Shown: one piece after another, positions 18,790-28,900 of the stretch
Layout: every line of letters starts with the position of its first letter
How positions within the stretch are numbered: position 1 is the stretch's first letter
Assembly (NCBI RefSeq): GCF_026262505.1
Contig: NC_067203.1
Coordinates: 15,636,392 to 15,700,391, forward strand
DNA length: 64,000 nucleotides
Direction: 5' to 3'
Source: Trichomonas vaginalis G3
Lineage: Eukaryota; Parabasalia; Trichomonadida; Trichomonadidae
Translations under genes and position numbers: made by a program
Notes under the pieces: generated by a model
Told to the model about the DNA's origin: nothing
Databases searched by the model: none
The model's input: the letters and a program-made list of their open reading frames with translations, nothing else

Positions 18790-21366
18790 ATGGGAGAAGT
18801 GGAGCTTTCTGAGTGGATTAAGCTCCTTGAAGCAGTTATATCTGAAGATGAGAGCCAAAGAAATGAATCACATCAGAATATTATGGATTTACTACAAAAT
18901 CAGCCGATTCAATTTTTAACTTTATGTATTAGTACGATTTTTTCTGATAATATCTCTCCAACCGCTACATTCCAGGCTTTCAATGCTACAAATCGATATT
19001 TAAAGTTCTGCGAGCAGCAAAATCTTCCATTTTTAACATTAAATTTAGAACTGCGAACAAATTTAATAACAGCAGCATTACGAGGTTTATTATACGCAGA
19101 TTATCCATATATTCAAGAAGCAGCTGCTCTTACAATTGGATTATTTTGTAATTGTTCAAAATCTTACGAAGAATATCTTTCAAGCCTTCTAACCTTGTAC
19201 ACTGAGCATAAATCGGATGTTCATGATATTGTTGTGAGTATTTCTACAGCCTGTCAAAACGTAATTGAAATTTGCAATTTATTTAACAAACAAACGAAGT
19301 CTCAAATCCCACAAAGCTTAATAACCGAAATGATCGCATATCTACAAGAAACTCAAGATTTAGGAAACGCAATTAAAATAATTAAATCTTTTGATTGTTT
19401 TCTCAAGTATTACAAAGAATTTCCAGGTGATAATGAGAAAATAAATGATGTGTGCAAGGTGTACGCAACTCTTCTTCGTTTTGAAAGCGAAGAAATCATA
19501 AATTATTGCGCAGAAAATCTTTCCATTATTTTTGATGTTTCATATGATTCTTCACATGTCTACACTGATTCTCTCTTCTATTTCATTGATGAATCATTCA
19601 AAATTCCAGATTGTACGATTCCTATTTTGAGATTGATGAATGAGATGATTTCAAAGGAAAAGAACTCCGATAAAGTCCTTCAACAAAGTATTTCACAACT
19701 TATTTTTGAAAAAGAACATGAAAAATTTGAAGAAATTTTATTTTCAATTTCAAATCAAGAACAAGATTCAATTGATGATGAATATCCTCAATATTATGTC
19801 ACAATAATTCTTAGTGAGATGATGTTTGTTAATCAGGAGTTCGTTTTTTCTTATATTAATCAAATTTTTGAAAATTGTTTCCAAACTGAAGAATATAACA
19901 AGATATATGCATCTATATTATGTTTGTATTCATTTGTTAATCATCATTCCTCTGCTTGTTATGATTTTGTCATTGATTCAATCAAGAAAATTCTTCAATC
20001 ACCAAATATTTACAATTTCATTGGTACAACAATACTAACATATGATTTTATTGCTAATATGTTGATTGAATTCCCTGATTTAATCTATGTTGCTGATGAT
20101 GACGGTGAATTTGCTTTTTTAATTTTGGATTTTGTTGTAAAATCACTTGAAACTCCTTCAAACATTATTAAATCATCAGTGAATGTTGCAAAGAATATGT
20201 GTATCCAGCTAAAAGCAAAGATTCACACTGAAAATTCCTTGAAATTGTTTTCAATTTTGTCAGATTTCTACAGAAACTTATGGGAAAAGCCGGAAATATA
20301 TAATCCTGAACTTTGTGATAACTTCTTCGCTTCTTTAGGTGAGTTTTTGTTCACAACTCCTGAAAATGAAATAGTTTTAACGATTATTCCACTTCTTTCT
20401 TCGACTTTAACCGAAATTCTTGAGAAAATTAGTCAGAGTTCCGATAATGAGTCACTTCCCTTCATTTCTAGAGCAATTTTTGAGTGTTTGACGAAAGGAA
20501 TTCAGAGATATGTCGAAAGAGCGATAGATATAAAGAATCCAGAGAGCCAACATTTGTATTACAACCTTGTAGATCTTGCTTTGAATGCTATTAAGTACAA
20601 AGAATACATTTTTTATGCGAATGCGATTGAATTTTTGGTAAAACTCAGCGCGATATACATGAATGATGATCATATGGCTGTAATTATGAATGATTTATTA
20701 CCTAGTATCACGGAAGGTAACCAAAGTAGCTTTACTTACGCTTGTTACGTTTTTCAATATCTTTCTACGAATTTGAAGTCAAAGATGGACAAATACGTTG
20801 AGCAGATCTGTTCGTCCATCCTTGAAACTCTCTATAACTGGAGAGATAACTTCGATTCCAATAGTTTTGGCTTTGGATTATTTGCTATCGGGACATGTAT
20901 GATAAATAGCCCTCAAAAACTACAAGGAATCATTGAAAATCTTGTAACAGCGTTGGAATTCTTTATTAGCAGAACTCCTGGAAACGAAGAAGATATAATT
21001 GACATTGAAAACTTTTACAAAGGATTTATTGTTGCAGAAACAGGTTTGTTGACTGTTTCTAAGACAATTATTGCTGATGATATTCCTCCAATTAATGTTT
21101 ATTCACGTTTGAAAATGAAAATTTCAATAATGTATCAGTCAAAGATGCTGCAAATGATTCCAATGGGTAGTATATACTCATACTTTGTTGATTTATTAGA
21201 TGCAACTAATGAATTCATATCGAATCATAGAAAATACTTAAGATTAGCTAAATTCTTCCACAGAAACGAAGTTTATGCACTGAATGAGTTCATAAATAAT
21301 ATTGAGGACTCAGCTGACTTATCAAAGGCTAAATGGCAAAAATTGGAAAAATCTTTAGAGTTATAA
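18790..21366 (+). CDS. importin-beta-like karyopherin
   Basis: The first ATG is at 18790 (MGEVELSEWIKLLEAVISED), 858 residues. The N-terminus resembles an importin-beta N-terminal domain: LLEAVISEDESQRNESHQNI, then LLQNQPIQFLTLCISTIFSD. The rest is a continuous HEAT-type helical array with acidic character, including TAALRGLLYADYPYIQEAAA. About 860 residues fits importin-beta1 and its relatives. These carry nuclear cargo through pores under control of Ran. The homology is at fold level rather than through a strict motif, so a specific cargo cannot be assigned. A 644-bp transposon sits just upstream of the promoter region. Confidence 0.7.
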   Translation: MGEVELSEWIKLLEAVISEDESQRNESHQNIMDLLQNQPIQFLTLCISTIFSDNISPTATFQAFNATNRYLKFCEQQNLPFLTLNLELRTNLITAALRGLLYADYPYIQEAAALTIGLFCNCSKSYEEYLSSLLTLYTEHKSDVHDIVVSISTACQNVIEICNLFNKQTKSQIPQSLITEMIAYLQETQDLGNAIKIIKSFDCFLKYYKEFPGDNEKINDVCKVYATLLRFESEEIINYCAENLSIIFDVSYDSSHVYTDSLFYFIDESFKIPDCTIPILRLMNEMISKEKNSDKVLQQSISQLIFEKEHEKFEEILFSISNQEQDSIDDEYPQYYVTIILSEMMFVNQEFVFSYINQIFENCFQTEEYNKIYASILCLYSFVNHHSSACYDFVIDSIKKILQSPNIYNFIGTTILTYDFIANMLIEFPDLIYVADDDGEFAFLILDFVVKSLETPSNIIKSSVNVAKNMCIQLKAKIHTENSLKLFSILSDFYRNLWEKPEIYNPELCDNFFASLGEFLFTTPENEIVLTIIPLLSSTLTEILEKISQSSDNESLPFISRAIFECLTKGIQRYVERAIDIKNPESQHLYYNLVDLALNAIKYKEYIFYANAIEFLVKLSAIYMNDDHMAVIMNDLLPSITEGNQSSFTYACYVFQYLSTNLKSKMDKYVEQICSSILETLYNWRDNFDSNSFGFGLFAIGTCMINSPQKLQGIIENLVTALEFFISRTPGNEEDIIDIENFYKGFIVAETGLLTVSKTIIADDIPPINVYSRLKMKISIMYQSKMLQMIPMGSIYSYFVDLLDATNEFISNHRKYLRLAKFFHRNEVYALNEFINNIEDSADLSKAKWQKLEKSLEL

Positions 21367-21418
21367 TTTTATCTTGTTATTTGTTATATTAATAGAGAGT
21401 AAATTATAGATTGTAAGT

Positions 21419-21668
21419 AAGGATGTCGCTTTGCGAAAAAAAACGGATATGCTAGCAACTTTATCCAAATATCCTATATCACGATATTTGGCACTTTTCT
21501 TCTCCGCATTAGAATGAACTTTGTAGCCGAGTATTCGGAAATGGCCGGAGCCGAAGGTGAAGGTCTTTTCCGAATGCGAGGTAAAAAATTATTAGATATT
21601 TTAAGTCGCACGCAAGAGATCTAAAATTAGTGCTATAAAAGTGACACCATTCGCAAAACGGCATCCTT
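21419..21668. mobile_element. 250-bp MITE with 9-bp target duplication (Mutator-like)
   Basis: The left end AAGGATGTCGCTTTGCGAA and the right end, read inward as AAGGATGCCGTTTTGCGAA, form a 19-bp inverted repeat with two mismatches. The 9-bp direct repeat ATTGTAAGT flanks it exactly (21410-21418 and 21669-21677). A 9-bp duplication is typical of Mutator-like elements, which T. vaginalis is known to carry. The interior is non-coding. Confidence 0.88.
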
Positions 21669-21846
21669 ATTGTAAGTGATGTTGGATAATTTTATTTTCA
21701 ACATCACTCAAAAATCAAACACTTTGTGATTGCACCCGAAGGCATTTCAAATTGTTGATTATCAGAACATCTTATGATTTTGGAGTGATGTTGAAAATAA
21801 AATTTATCGGAAGATTTTTATCCAAAATTTTATAATGTATTAATGA

Positions 21847-22854
21847 GTTTGTGGATCCATTGTCAATCTAAAATTCAATGGATCCAAAAGGAGTATTCAT
21901 AGCGTAGATGCTGCAACACGTATTTGGCATCAATACTATGAAAACGTCAGTCCTCCACCCGTTATTCAAGGTGATAACAAAAACGTTACTGCAACAGCGA
22001 ATAAATGCTTTACATACATCTGTAAATTCGTTAACCTTGAATCAGGTGCAGTAAATTTCACAGCTATTTCAAGTTATTCTATTTTACTTTGCGAAAACAC
22101 ATTTTACAAAGGCCCAGGCACAGTTTATATCACTAGTTCAGGCACAAACAGTATTGTTATTGATAAATTCTGCTCTTTTGAAAGCAATTCTTCAACTTAC
22201 GGCCATTTTACTTATTTCCATGGCGACATTAACAGTACAATCCTCCAAGGTACACTTTCTCATGGAGGAAATCGCGATGCATATTATGGAATGATTTACC
22301 AACAACTAGGTGATACGTCTCTTTCAAACACTAACATTACTAACTGCATTTCACAACATGCTACAGCTTTTATGTATTGGAGTATGGAATCAACAACAAA
22401 AGTCAAATTTTGTAATTTTGAAAATTTGGAAGCAACTAATATCATTATCACTTGTTTTGAGTTTACTGTAGGGATAGTTGAAAGATGTAATTATATAAAT
22501 AATTCACAAACAGATAAATTTTATGGATTCGTTTATGAATGTGGAAAAAAACTTAACGTTTTAGATTCAGTTTTCAAAGATAATCGAAAGAACGAAAAAG
22601 GAGCTTTATTTTCTGCAAATGATGGACAAATTTTTATAATTAATTGCAATATTGATGACTATAAAGAGTCTAATACATATCGTGGAACTATTGATACATC
22701 AGAAATGACAACAAAACCATTTTCTAATGACTTAAAGTTCATTGGAATAAGTCCATGTGAAGGTTCGTTACTAATTGCACAAAATAAAGATTCAATTTAT
22801 AAAAACCTCAAATTATTATCATTAATATTCTTGTCCCGCCCTCTTGGTTTTTGA
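21847..22854 (+). CDS. Pmp-like beta-helix protein, copy 1 (no in-frame ATG at its head)
   Basis: The open frame follows a TGA at 21844-21846 and runs 335 codons without a stop. Its first in-frame ATG is only at 22291. The sequence starts GSIVNLKFNGSKRSIHSVD, then WHQYYENVSPPPVIQGDNKN, then a series of short beta-helix rungs with paired Cys and Asn (CFTYICKF, CNFENLEA, ERCNYINNS, LDVLDSVFKD-type turns). It ends in place of any membrane anchor. The style is that of trichomonad polymorphic-membrane-protein-like surface proteins. Two more copies lie at 34650 and 39979 on the other strand, and the homology extends about 70 bp upstream of the frame. If translated from 22291 only the C-terminal half would be made. 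It is best regarded as a truncated family member or a silent donor copy. Confidence 0.6.
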   Translation, partial: VCGSIVNLKFNGSKRSIHSVDAATRIWHQYYENVSPPPVIQGDNKNVTATANKCFTYICKFVNLESGAVNFTAISSYSILLCENTFYKGPGTVYITSSGTNSIVIDKFCSFESNSSTYGHFTYFHGDINSTILQGTLSHGGNRDAYYGMIYQQLGDTSLSNTNITNCISQHATAFMYWSMESTTKVKFCNFENLEATNIIITCFEFTVGIVERCNYINNSQTDKFYGFVYECGKKLNVLDSVFKDNRKNEKGALFSANDGQIFIINCNIDDYKESNTYRGTIDTSEMTTKPFSNDLKFIGISPCEGSLLIAQNKDSIYKNLKLLSLIFLSRPLGF

Positions 22855-23259
22855 AAATTGAATAACTCTGTCAATAAGATTTTTGTTTAAATAATTAACC
22901 TTTTTATTATAATATTTGAATTAAAATAACACGCCTTTAAGTCTAATTTAGTGAATTTCACTCATGCAACTCTTAATTTGAGATCTGTAAGTATACTTTA
23001 ATTCCAATTTTAAATCAAGCAAAAAGATTTCAAAAAAATTAATCCGATGATGAATCATATGATGTGTGATTTGGATTTTAGAAGTCTTAAAATATAATAA
23101 TTTTCATTTGTTTGAAACGTATGAAATAATCTTTTGAGTGCAATAGCAATCAGTCAAATTCAACTAACATGACTAATAAAATGAGATAAATCCCAAAATA
23201 TGCTCTTTGCTAATAAAAATATCTAAAATTTAACATTTAAGTGTGTCATATGATAACAA
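22855..23259. other. intergenic, no gene seen
   Basis: A short stretch (about 22887-22910) still matches the 3' flank of the other Pmp-like copies (TAATTAACCTTTTTAT). The rest is featureless AT-rich DNA. Confidence 0.5.
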
Positions 23260-23568
23260 TTAGTCCCAATATGAAATACTTTGTGGATTTGTATCTGGAG
23301 GTATCTCTTGTTGCATTTCTTGTGCCTCTTTGCATTTATTAATAATAACATTCATTTTAGCATTTGGGATATGTGGCTCAGAGATATATAGATCCTTATT
23401 TATGTTAATTGGAATGGATGGATCGAAAAAGTAAGGTTCAATATAATCATCAGGATTTTCCACTTCAGCATTCTTTCTATATTTATCAGATTTCTTATAA
23501 TCAAAATTAGGAAGCTGTTCGTTACTTAATGTATCATAAGAATCTCCTTCTGTTCGATAAAGTTCCAT
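23260..23568 (-). CDS. small acidic protein, unknown
   Basis: The first ATG (23566-23568) gives 102 residues: MELYRTEGDSYDTLSNEQLP, later YIEPYFFDPSIPININKDLY and a C-terminal QEIPPDTNPQSISYWD. The composition is hydrophilic and coding-like, with Pro/Asn/Asp-rich loops and one short helix (NVIINKCKEAQEMQQ). There is no signal peptide or membrane segment. It is head to head with TFB5, 51 bp apart, so the two probably share a promoter region. I do not recognise it. Confidence 0.5.
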   Translation of the reverse strand: MELYRTEGDSYDTLSNEQLPNFDYKKSDKYRKNAEVENPDDYIEPYFFDPSIPININKDLYISEPHIPNAKMNVIINKCKEAQEMQQEIPPDTNPQSISYWD

Positions 23569-23619
23569 AATTTTTTTGGTCAAGTTTACAAAATAATCGT
23601 CAGTCAAAAATAAAAATCA

Positions 23620-23874
23620 ATGTCTTTTGGCTCTCCAAAGAACGGCGAATTCATTGAATGCACAGATCCTGCTATTCGTGAATATCTAATATTCCTTAAT
23701 AGCAAGGAACCTGCAGAACACAAGTTTATTATCACAGATATCGATGACCGCTACTTATTCATCAAAGCTGGAGTTTCAGATAAGCTTAAAGAGAAAATTA
23801 ACTTGCTTGTTACAAGTAACACCTTCTCTGAAGAAGATCGTGATTCAAAGAAGAAAAAGCAAAGAGTTATTTAA
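23620..23874 (+). CDS. TFB5: TFIIH subunit TFB5/TTDA (GTF2H5)
   Basis: ATG at 23620, 84 residues, close to the usual 70-75. The diagnostic order is present: GEFIECTDPAIREYLIFLNS (compare GVLIECDPAMKQFLLYLDE), then HKFIITDIDDRYLFIKAG (compare KKFIIQDIDDTHVFV), then a short helix and a basic tail. TFB5 is the smallest TFIIH subunit. It dimerises with the p52/Tfb2 subunit and stimulates the XPB ATPase in transcription and nucleotide excision repair. The stop codon lies in TTTAAAG, so a TAAA word overlaps the stop as in the T. vaginalis polyadenylation signal. Confidence 0.9.
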   Translation: MSFGSPKNGEFIECTDPAIREYLIFLNSKEPAEHKFIITDIDDRYLFIKAGVSDKLKEKINLLVTSNTFSEEDRDSKKKKQRVI

Positions 23875-24074
23875 AGCAATAGCTCTTTATACGGATGACT
23901 TCCATATTGTGGCTAGAATTTTGGCGAATTTATTCACTTTACTATCAAAAATTTGTAAATTTAGAAAACAATTAGCTACAAAGCGATTGAAGAAAGAAAT
24001 ATTTATGTATAAATAATATTATGTTTTTAAACGAATAAAATACAAATATAACAAAAACTAATAAAAATAATATT

Positions 24075-25274
24075 TCATCTAAAAGCATTCCAGATCTGTT
24101 TGGATTGCTGATAAGCTTGATACTGCTGTGGACAAAAGAATAATATCAAGAACATATATGCTGGACACATAATAACCAGCATAAATCTCGAACCTTTCGA
24201 ATTCCAAAGCATGTCAAAGCCACAGACGATAGCGATTGTTTCCATAGGTATTGTGAAGCGTATCGGTTCTGAATTTGTTAGGCAGGAATAAAAGAATTCC
24301 CACAAATAGCAAAATATTGAAAGAGGAAGAGCATTTGTTACAAGTGATCCTGCACCTAACAAGAAAATGCAATGTGATATCAAATAAGAATTTCCTTTCA
24401 TCAAAGTACTGATTGAGCTAATTTGTTGTAATGTGGCGTTCAATGGCACTGAAATGAAAGATTCAGAATGAAGTTGGTTGGGAATTAAGTATGATTTCCA
24501 TGGAACATTAAATATCAAGAAAAAGAAATCAAATAAAATTGAAATTAAATATGTAATTAAATCCTTAACATCTAAGCGTATGGCTGAAACAATGAATAAT
24601 GTGATTGGAACAATGATTCCTTCAAACCTTATGAAACAAAGATAAACTGAGCAAGCTGCGGCCAAAATATGTAATCCTAGCTTAGAAAGTATGAGTGCAA
24701 GCATGATAACGCAGAAGAAAAACGTGTCGTATGTTGGAACAGCGCGATACATAACTTGATGTAAAGGAACAAGACAGAATATAATGCATGAGAATAGGAT
24801 ATTCTTAACAGGTTTGTAAACTACTAAAAGTCTTCTAAATAAATATACTGAAAGTATGCCAGATATAATAATTGAATTTAATAATGTGAGTTTGAAGTTT
24901 CCAAATGAGATAATGTACATTAAATACATGTATAAATAATAACCGCAATGCGGAAAGATAATATCTTTTGCAGATGTTTCGTAATAGATTGAAAATAAAT
25001 CATCTGATTCATCTAGATTGCCTTGAATCCATACGAGTGAGTTTGGTGCATCCCAAAATGTATAAATTGAATCGAATTTATATCGTTTTGATGTAACTAT
25101 CCAAATGCTAAATGTAATAAATGTGATAAATGCTGCTAAACATAGATCATATATATCAGGAATGAACAAACTTCTAAGAGATATTTTAACTGTGCGGCAT
25201 GTTCCCAATATACGATTTCGATGTCTCTTAGATGATTTGATATCCATAAAAAATGTGCTATAAAGATATTTCAT
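24075..25274 (-). CDS. multi-pass membrane protein, GT-C mannosyltransferase-like
   Basis: The frame reaches 25355 without an ATG there. ATGs lie at 25293-25295 and 25272-25274. I take the latter (MKYLYSTFFMDIKSSKRHRN), because TTCATTTTTCATTA immediately precedes it like a Trichomonas initiator. The product of about 400 residues has a cytoplasmic basic head and eight to ten hydrophobic segments. A first lumenal loop carries FDSIYTFWDAPNSLVWIQG, then AVPTYDTFFFCVIMLALILS and YLCFIRFEGIIVPITLFIVS. Acidic residues in the first loop, and the RFEG element, recall dolichol-phosphate-sugar dependent GT-C enzymes of the PIG-V/ALG type. Trichomonads are thought to lack ordinary GPI anchors, so the acceptor is unclear. 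The family call is tentative. Confidence 0.45.
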   Translation of the reverse strand: MKYLYSTFFMDIKSSKRHRNRILGTCRTVKISLRSLFIPDIYDLCLAAFITFITFSIWIVTSKRYKFDSIYTFWDAPNSLVWIQGNLDESDDLFSIYYETSAKDIIFPHCGYYLYMYLMYIISFGNFKLTLLNSIIISGILSVYLFRRLLVVYKPVKNILFSCIIFCLVPLHQVMYRAVPTYDTFFFCVIMLALILSKLGLHILAAACSVYLCFIRFEGIIVPITLFIVSAIRLDVKDLITYLISILFDFFFLIFNVPWKSYLIPNQLHSESFISVPLNATLQQISSISTLMKGNSYLISHCIFLLGAGSLVTNALPLSIFCYLWEFFYSCLTNSEPIRFTIPMETIAIVCGFDMLWNSKGSRFMLVIMCPAYMFLILFFCPQQYQAYQQSKQIWNAFR

Positions 25275-25344
25275 TAATGAAAAATGAATAAACATTTGTA
25301 ATATATTTACATTTTTATTAGAAAAGTTAAAGGATTTCAAAATC

Positions 25345-25533
25345 TCAAATTTCAAATTTTAAATTGACAAGCTTATATAGCAAACCTGAATAATCATTAC
25401 ATTGTTTGACTCCAACTAGAGAATTAGAATCTCTATCTAGATCTTGAATTCTTTCTGTAACCCTATTAGCTAAATAGTCATGTATGGACGATGAAATAGC
25501 ATGTAATGGCATTAATTTTGTAATACATTTCAT
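25345..25533 (-). CDS. possible small protein, unknown
   Basis: An ATG at 25531-25533 opens 62 codons (MKCITKLMPLHAISSSIHDY then LANRVTERIQDLDRDSNSLV). The middle is amphipathic helix-like and the composition is more protein-like than most short frames here. It precedes the GT-C-like gene on the same strand. There is no recognised family, and chance cannot be excluded. Confidence 0.3.
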   Translation of the reverse strand: MKCITKLMPLHAISSSIHDYLANRVTERIQDLDRDSNSLVGVKQCNDYSGLLYKLVNLKFEI

Positions 25534-25969
25534 TCATAGCTTTATATCTAGTAAGTACTTAAAATTGAAGAATATTGTTTTAGAGATTTTGCAATGAATA
25601 GTCTATTTAGTATTGAATATAAGGTGAAATTGATATTATTCTTATTAAGTTGTTCCTGGACAGAATTTATACAGTTCTGGATATATGTATTGAAAGCTCA
25701 ACATATTCATGGCTTCATTTGGTTCATAACGATGTGATCATTCACCTCATGGATTTTTACAAATGGAAATAATGTTGAATGATGAAATTCAGGTAAAAAA
25801 CAAAATGAAAATCAACAAAATTGACAGAAGAAATTTTTATAGTTTTGAAATGCTAGCATGTATGTGGAGAATATAATTATGAAATTACTTTTTTTTTCAA
25901 TGAGGGTTTGAAATTTTCTGAGTTTTCAATTCGGATTTTATAGTCTACAAAAATATTGCCGTTTAATAA
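25534..25969. other. intergenic, no gene seen
   Basis: Divergent spacer upstream of the BEACH gene. No clear initiator within 20 bases of its ATG and no repeat. Confidence 0.5.
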
Positions 25970-28900
25970 ATGAAGCTCCTGACCTGCCGACAACTTTGTG
26001 GTCGGATTCTAATTGAGCTATCATCTGTTGAATGGGAAAAGAAGATAAATGACAAAACAATTCTTTCGGCTTTAAATTCAATTCCATTTCCTCCAATAAT
26101 CGACGAAAAATCATCAAATATAAGCAAAAAATTAGAAGGAAAGCAAGAACTTTCATCAATTTTTAAAGATGTTGGTTTTTCGTTCCCTTTTCGCGCTGAT
26201 TTAATCGAATATATAATCAGCCATCCCGAATTAGTCACATACATTCCGAATGTGCATGCACAAATAGTTTATTTCACATACCTTTCATGGATACAAAGTC
26301 TAGAGAAAAAAAATAGTACAAAATATTCACTTTCTTTATTACAATTGTTTTTGCAGCGATCTTCCGTCGATGGATTCAAAGACATCAATATGTATGCATT
26401 CTATGATGTTTTTATATTTTCTCTTTCATCTTCAGATCTGTCATTCGAAAAACTTCATGAAATCAACAGCGTATTAATCAAATTCCTCACAATTGGTCAG
26501 CCTCCTGTTTTTATGTACCAATTAATACCTCGTACTGTTAAAAAACTCTCAGATTCCAAAAATCCAGACTTTTCAAACTTCATTTGTTCAATTATCAATC
26601 TTAAAGCTATCAAAAAGGAATACCCAGATGAAGTATTTTTAGATACAATATCCATATTAAATGATTTACTTGTCGATTTTAATACTCAAGTCGTAGATAT
26701 GTGGTGTAACTCTGCACCACAGCTTCCTCCACTTGTTACCCTTCCATCAATTACTTCATTAGTAAGCGGAGTCATCAATTACGTTGTTCGTTTTGGCAAA
26801 TTTGTTTCAGTAGAGAAAAACGTCGAAAATGTAATTAAAATAGACGACAAACACACTTTTCAAATCAATCCAGACATAGTACCGAACCCACAATTGGTCA
26901 ATGTTGAGATCACAAAACAAAGATATTTAATTCCGACACCTAACTTAGTAGCTGAATATTTACCTGAAGGAATGACAAAAGCATTGGATGGATTCGTCAG
27001 AATTGCCCGAAATTCTAAGGAACTCCGTGATATGATTAACAATGCCATCGTAAATTTCTTCGATGAAAACAAAGATCATGAAAATTGGTTGGCGATTTAT
27101 ACTTCATTTTTGAGTATCTATCGTACAGTCAAATGCAGAAAAGATTTTTTACTTCCTTATTCTGTATTAATTGATTCAAGAATATGGAGTCCTGAAGTTG
27201 CTATTGATTCTCCAGAGCATAAAGGTCTTGCAATAAATAGCATACGTCATTGGACTCTTGAGATGCTTATGTCTCGTGGAATTAAAAATGTCAGAGAAAT
27301 TTTGAATCTTTGTATAGCATATCCACGTTTGGAAGAGGAAATCATATATAGAATCATGGATTTTGCACCAAAACTTAAGTTTAATGATAAAATTGTTGAA
27401 GAATTTACAACAGTCATCACATATCTTTTGTATTTCTATCAAACATGTCCTTACACTAATGAAGAACAGGAGCAAGCAGCTAATGGTGTTAGAATAGCTC
27501 TGTTTTGTTTGCTGGATCTCTTCATAAGTAAAGAAGATAAATTAGGTGCTTTCCTGAATAGAGAAGAATTTGCAGAATCATTCATTATGTTGATATTTGA
27601 GAAAGGTGTAGATCAATACGTCATGGATAAGCTCAAAATATATGTTAAAACAGCAGATTATAAAAATTCATTAAATCCATGTCGTCTAAAGTTCGTTGAA
27701 ATAGCAGGAACAGTCTTTGGTAACCTCAACCACGCAGGAATGATGGATATCGCTAAGTCAATCATTCATTTATTCGTCGAACAGAACATTTCTATGCCAG
27801 AAATGATCAAAGAACTTGCATCAGGATTCTTATTATTACCTAAGAACGAAGACAGTGCTAATTTCATTGTTGACGCATTAGATTTCTTAGTTATTTCAGC
27901 CGAAAGTCGCTCATTAACAGCAACTCCATTAGCAGCAATTGAAGAAGCGATTTCACATGTTTTCGGAGAACCAACACAAGACTTATTCATCCGATTAGTA
28001 CAATTATTAGCAGGTCATCCTCTTGACTCTGCTCAACCATCATTCCTGATCAAACAACCAACAGCTTTGACATTGATTTTAGGTGTTTTCAAAGACACCC
28101 AATTTTTGTTGACAATTTTTGACTTCATTGCAAAACTTTGTGAATATTCATCATTAAACTGTGCGGCAGCAGCCATTGGTGGACTTAGTGAGATGTTGAT
28201 TGAGTTCATGCTTGAATGGCGAAACGATGAAACAATTGAACCAAGACAATTTGCATCATGCATGAGTTTATTGATGATCATTGTTATGACATCATGTACA
28301 GTTAATGTTGCACGAATGTTCATCTCATTGTTGTGTCCTATCGAAGGCCGAACTATTCCTCACACACAGAATTTGATGTTGAAAGTTCTCAACAAGATGT
28401 TGATTGATGGTCAAAACAGACCAAGAGATAGTTTACCATTAGTTCCACAAGGTAAATACGCAACGTTCTCAAGTATGCCACAATCATTTGTTGTTGTCTT
28501 CTGGATCTTTAATCCATTGAGTGATAAATCTCCTCAATCAATCATCGCAGAAATTGGTGACCTTAAAATCCTTGTCACAGATTACAGAATCAAAGTCAAC
28601 AAAGTGAAAACAAACGTTGAATTAGACGCCAAGATCTGGAACATGGTCTCAATCAAAGTTAACATTGATGACAAAGAATCAGATGTCACAGTTATGGTTA
28701 ACAACAAAGAAGAAACAAAATCTAATTTCAAATTACCAAAACTATTGTTTGAAGAAAAACAATTGTTCGTTATTGGTGGAGGAACTAATGATAAGAATTA
28801 CGCATTGTTAGGTAATTTTGGGATTTTCAAAGATACAGTTCAACTTGATAAACTAATGAAGTCATCACTTCGTGGATCAATGGAGAATAATCCAGACTGC

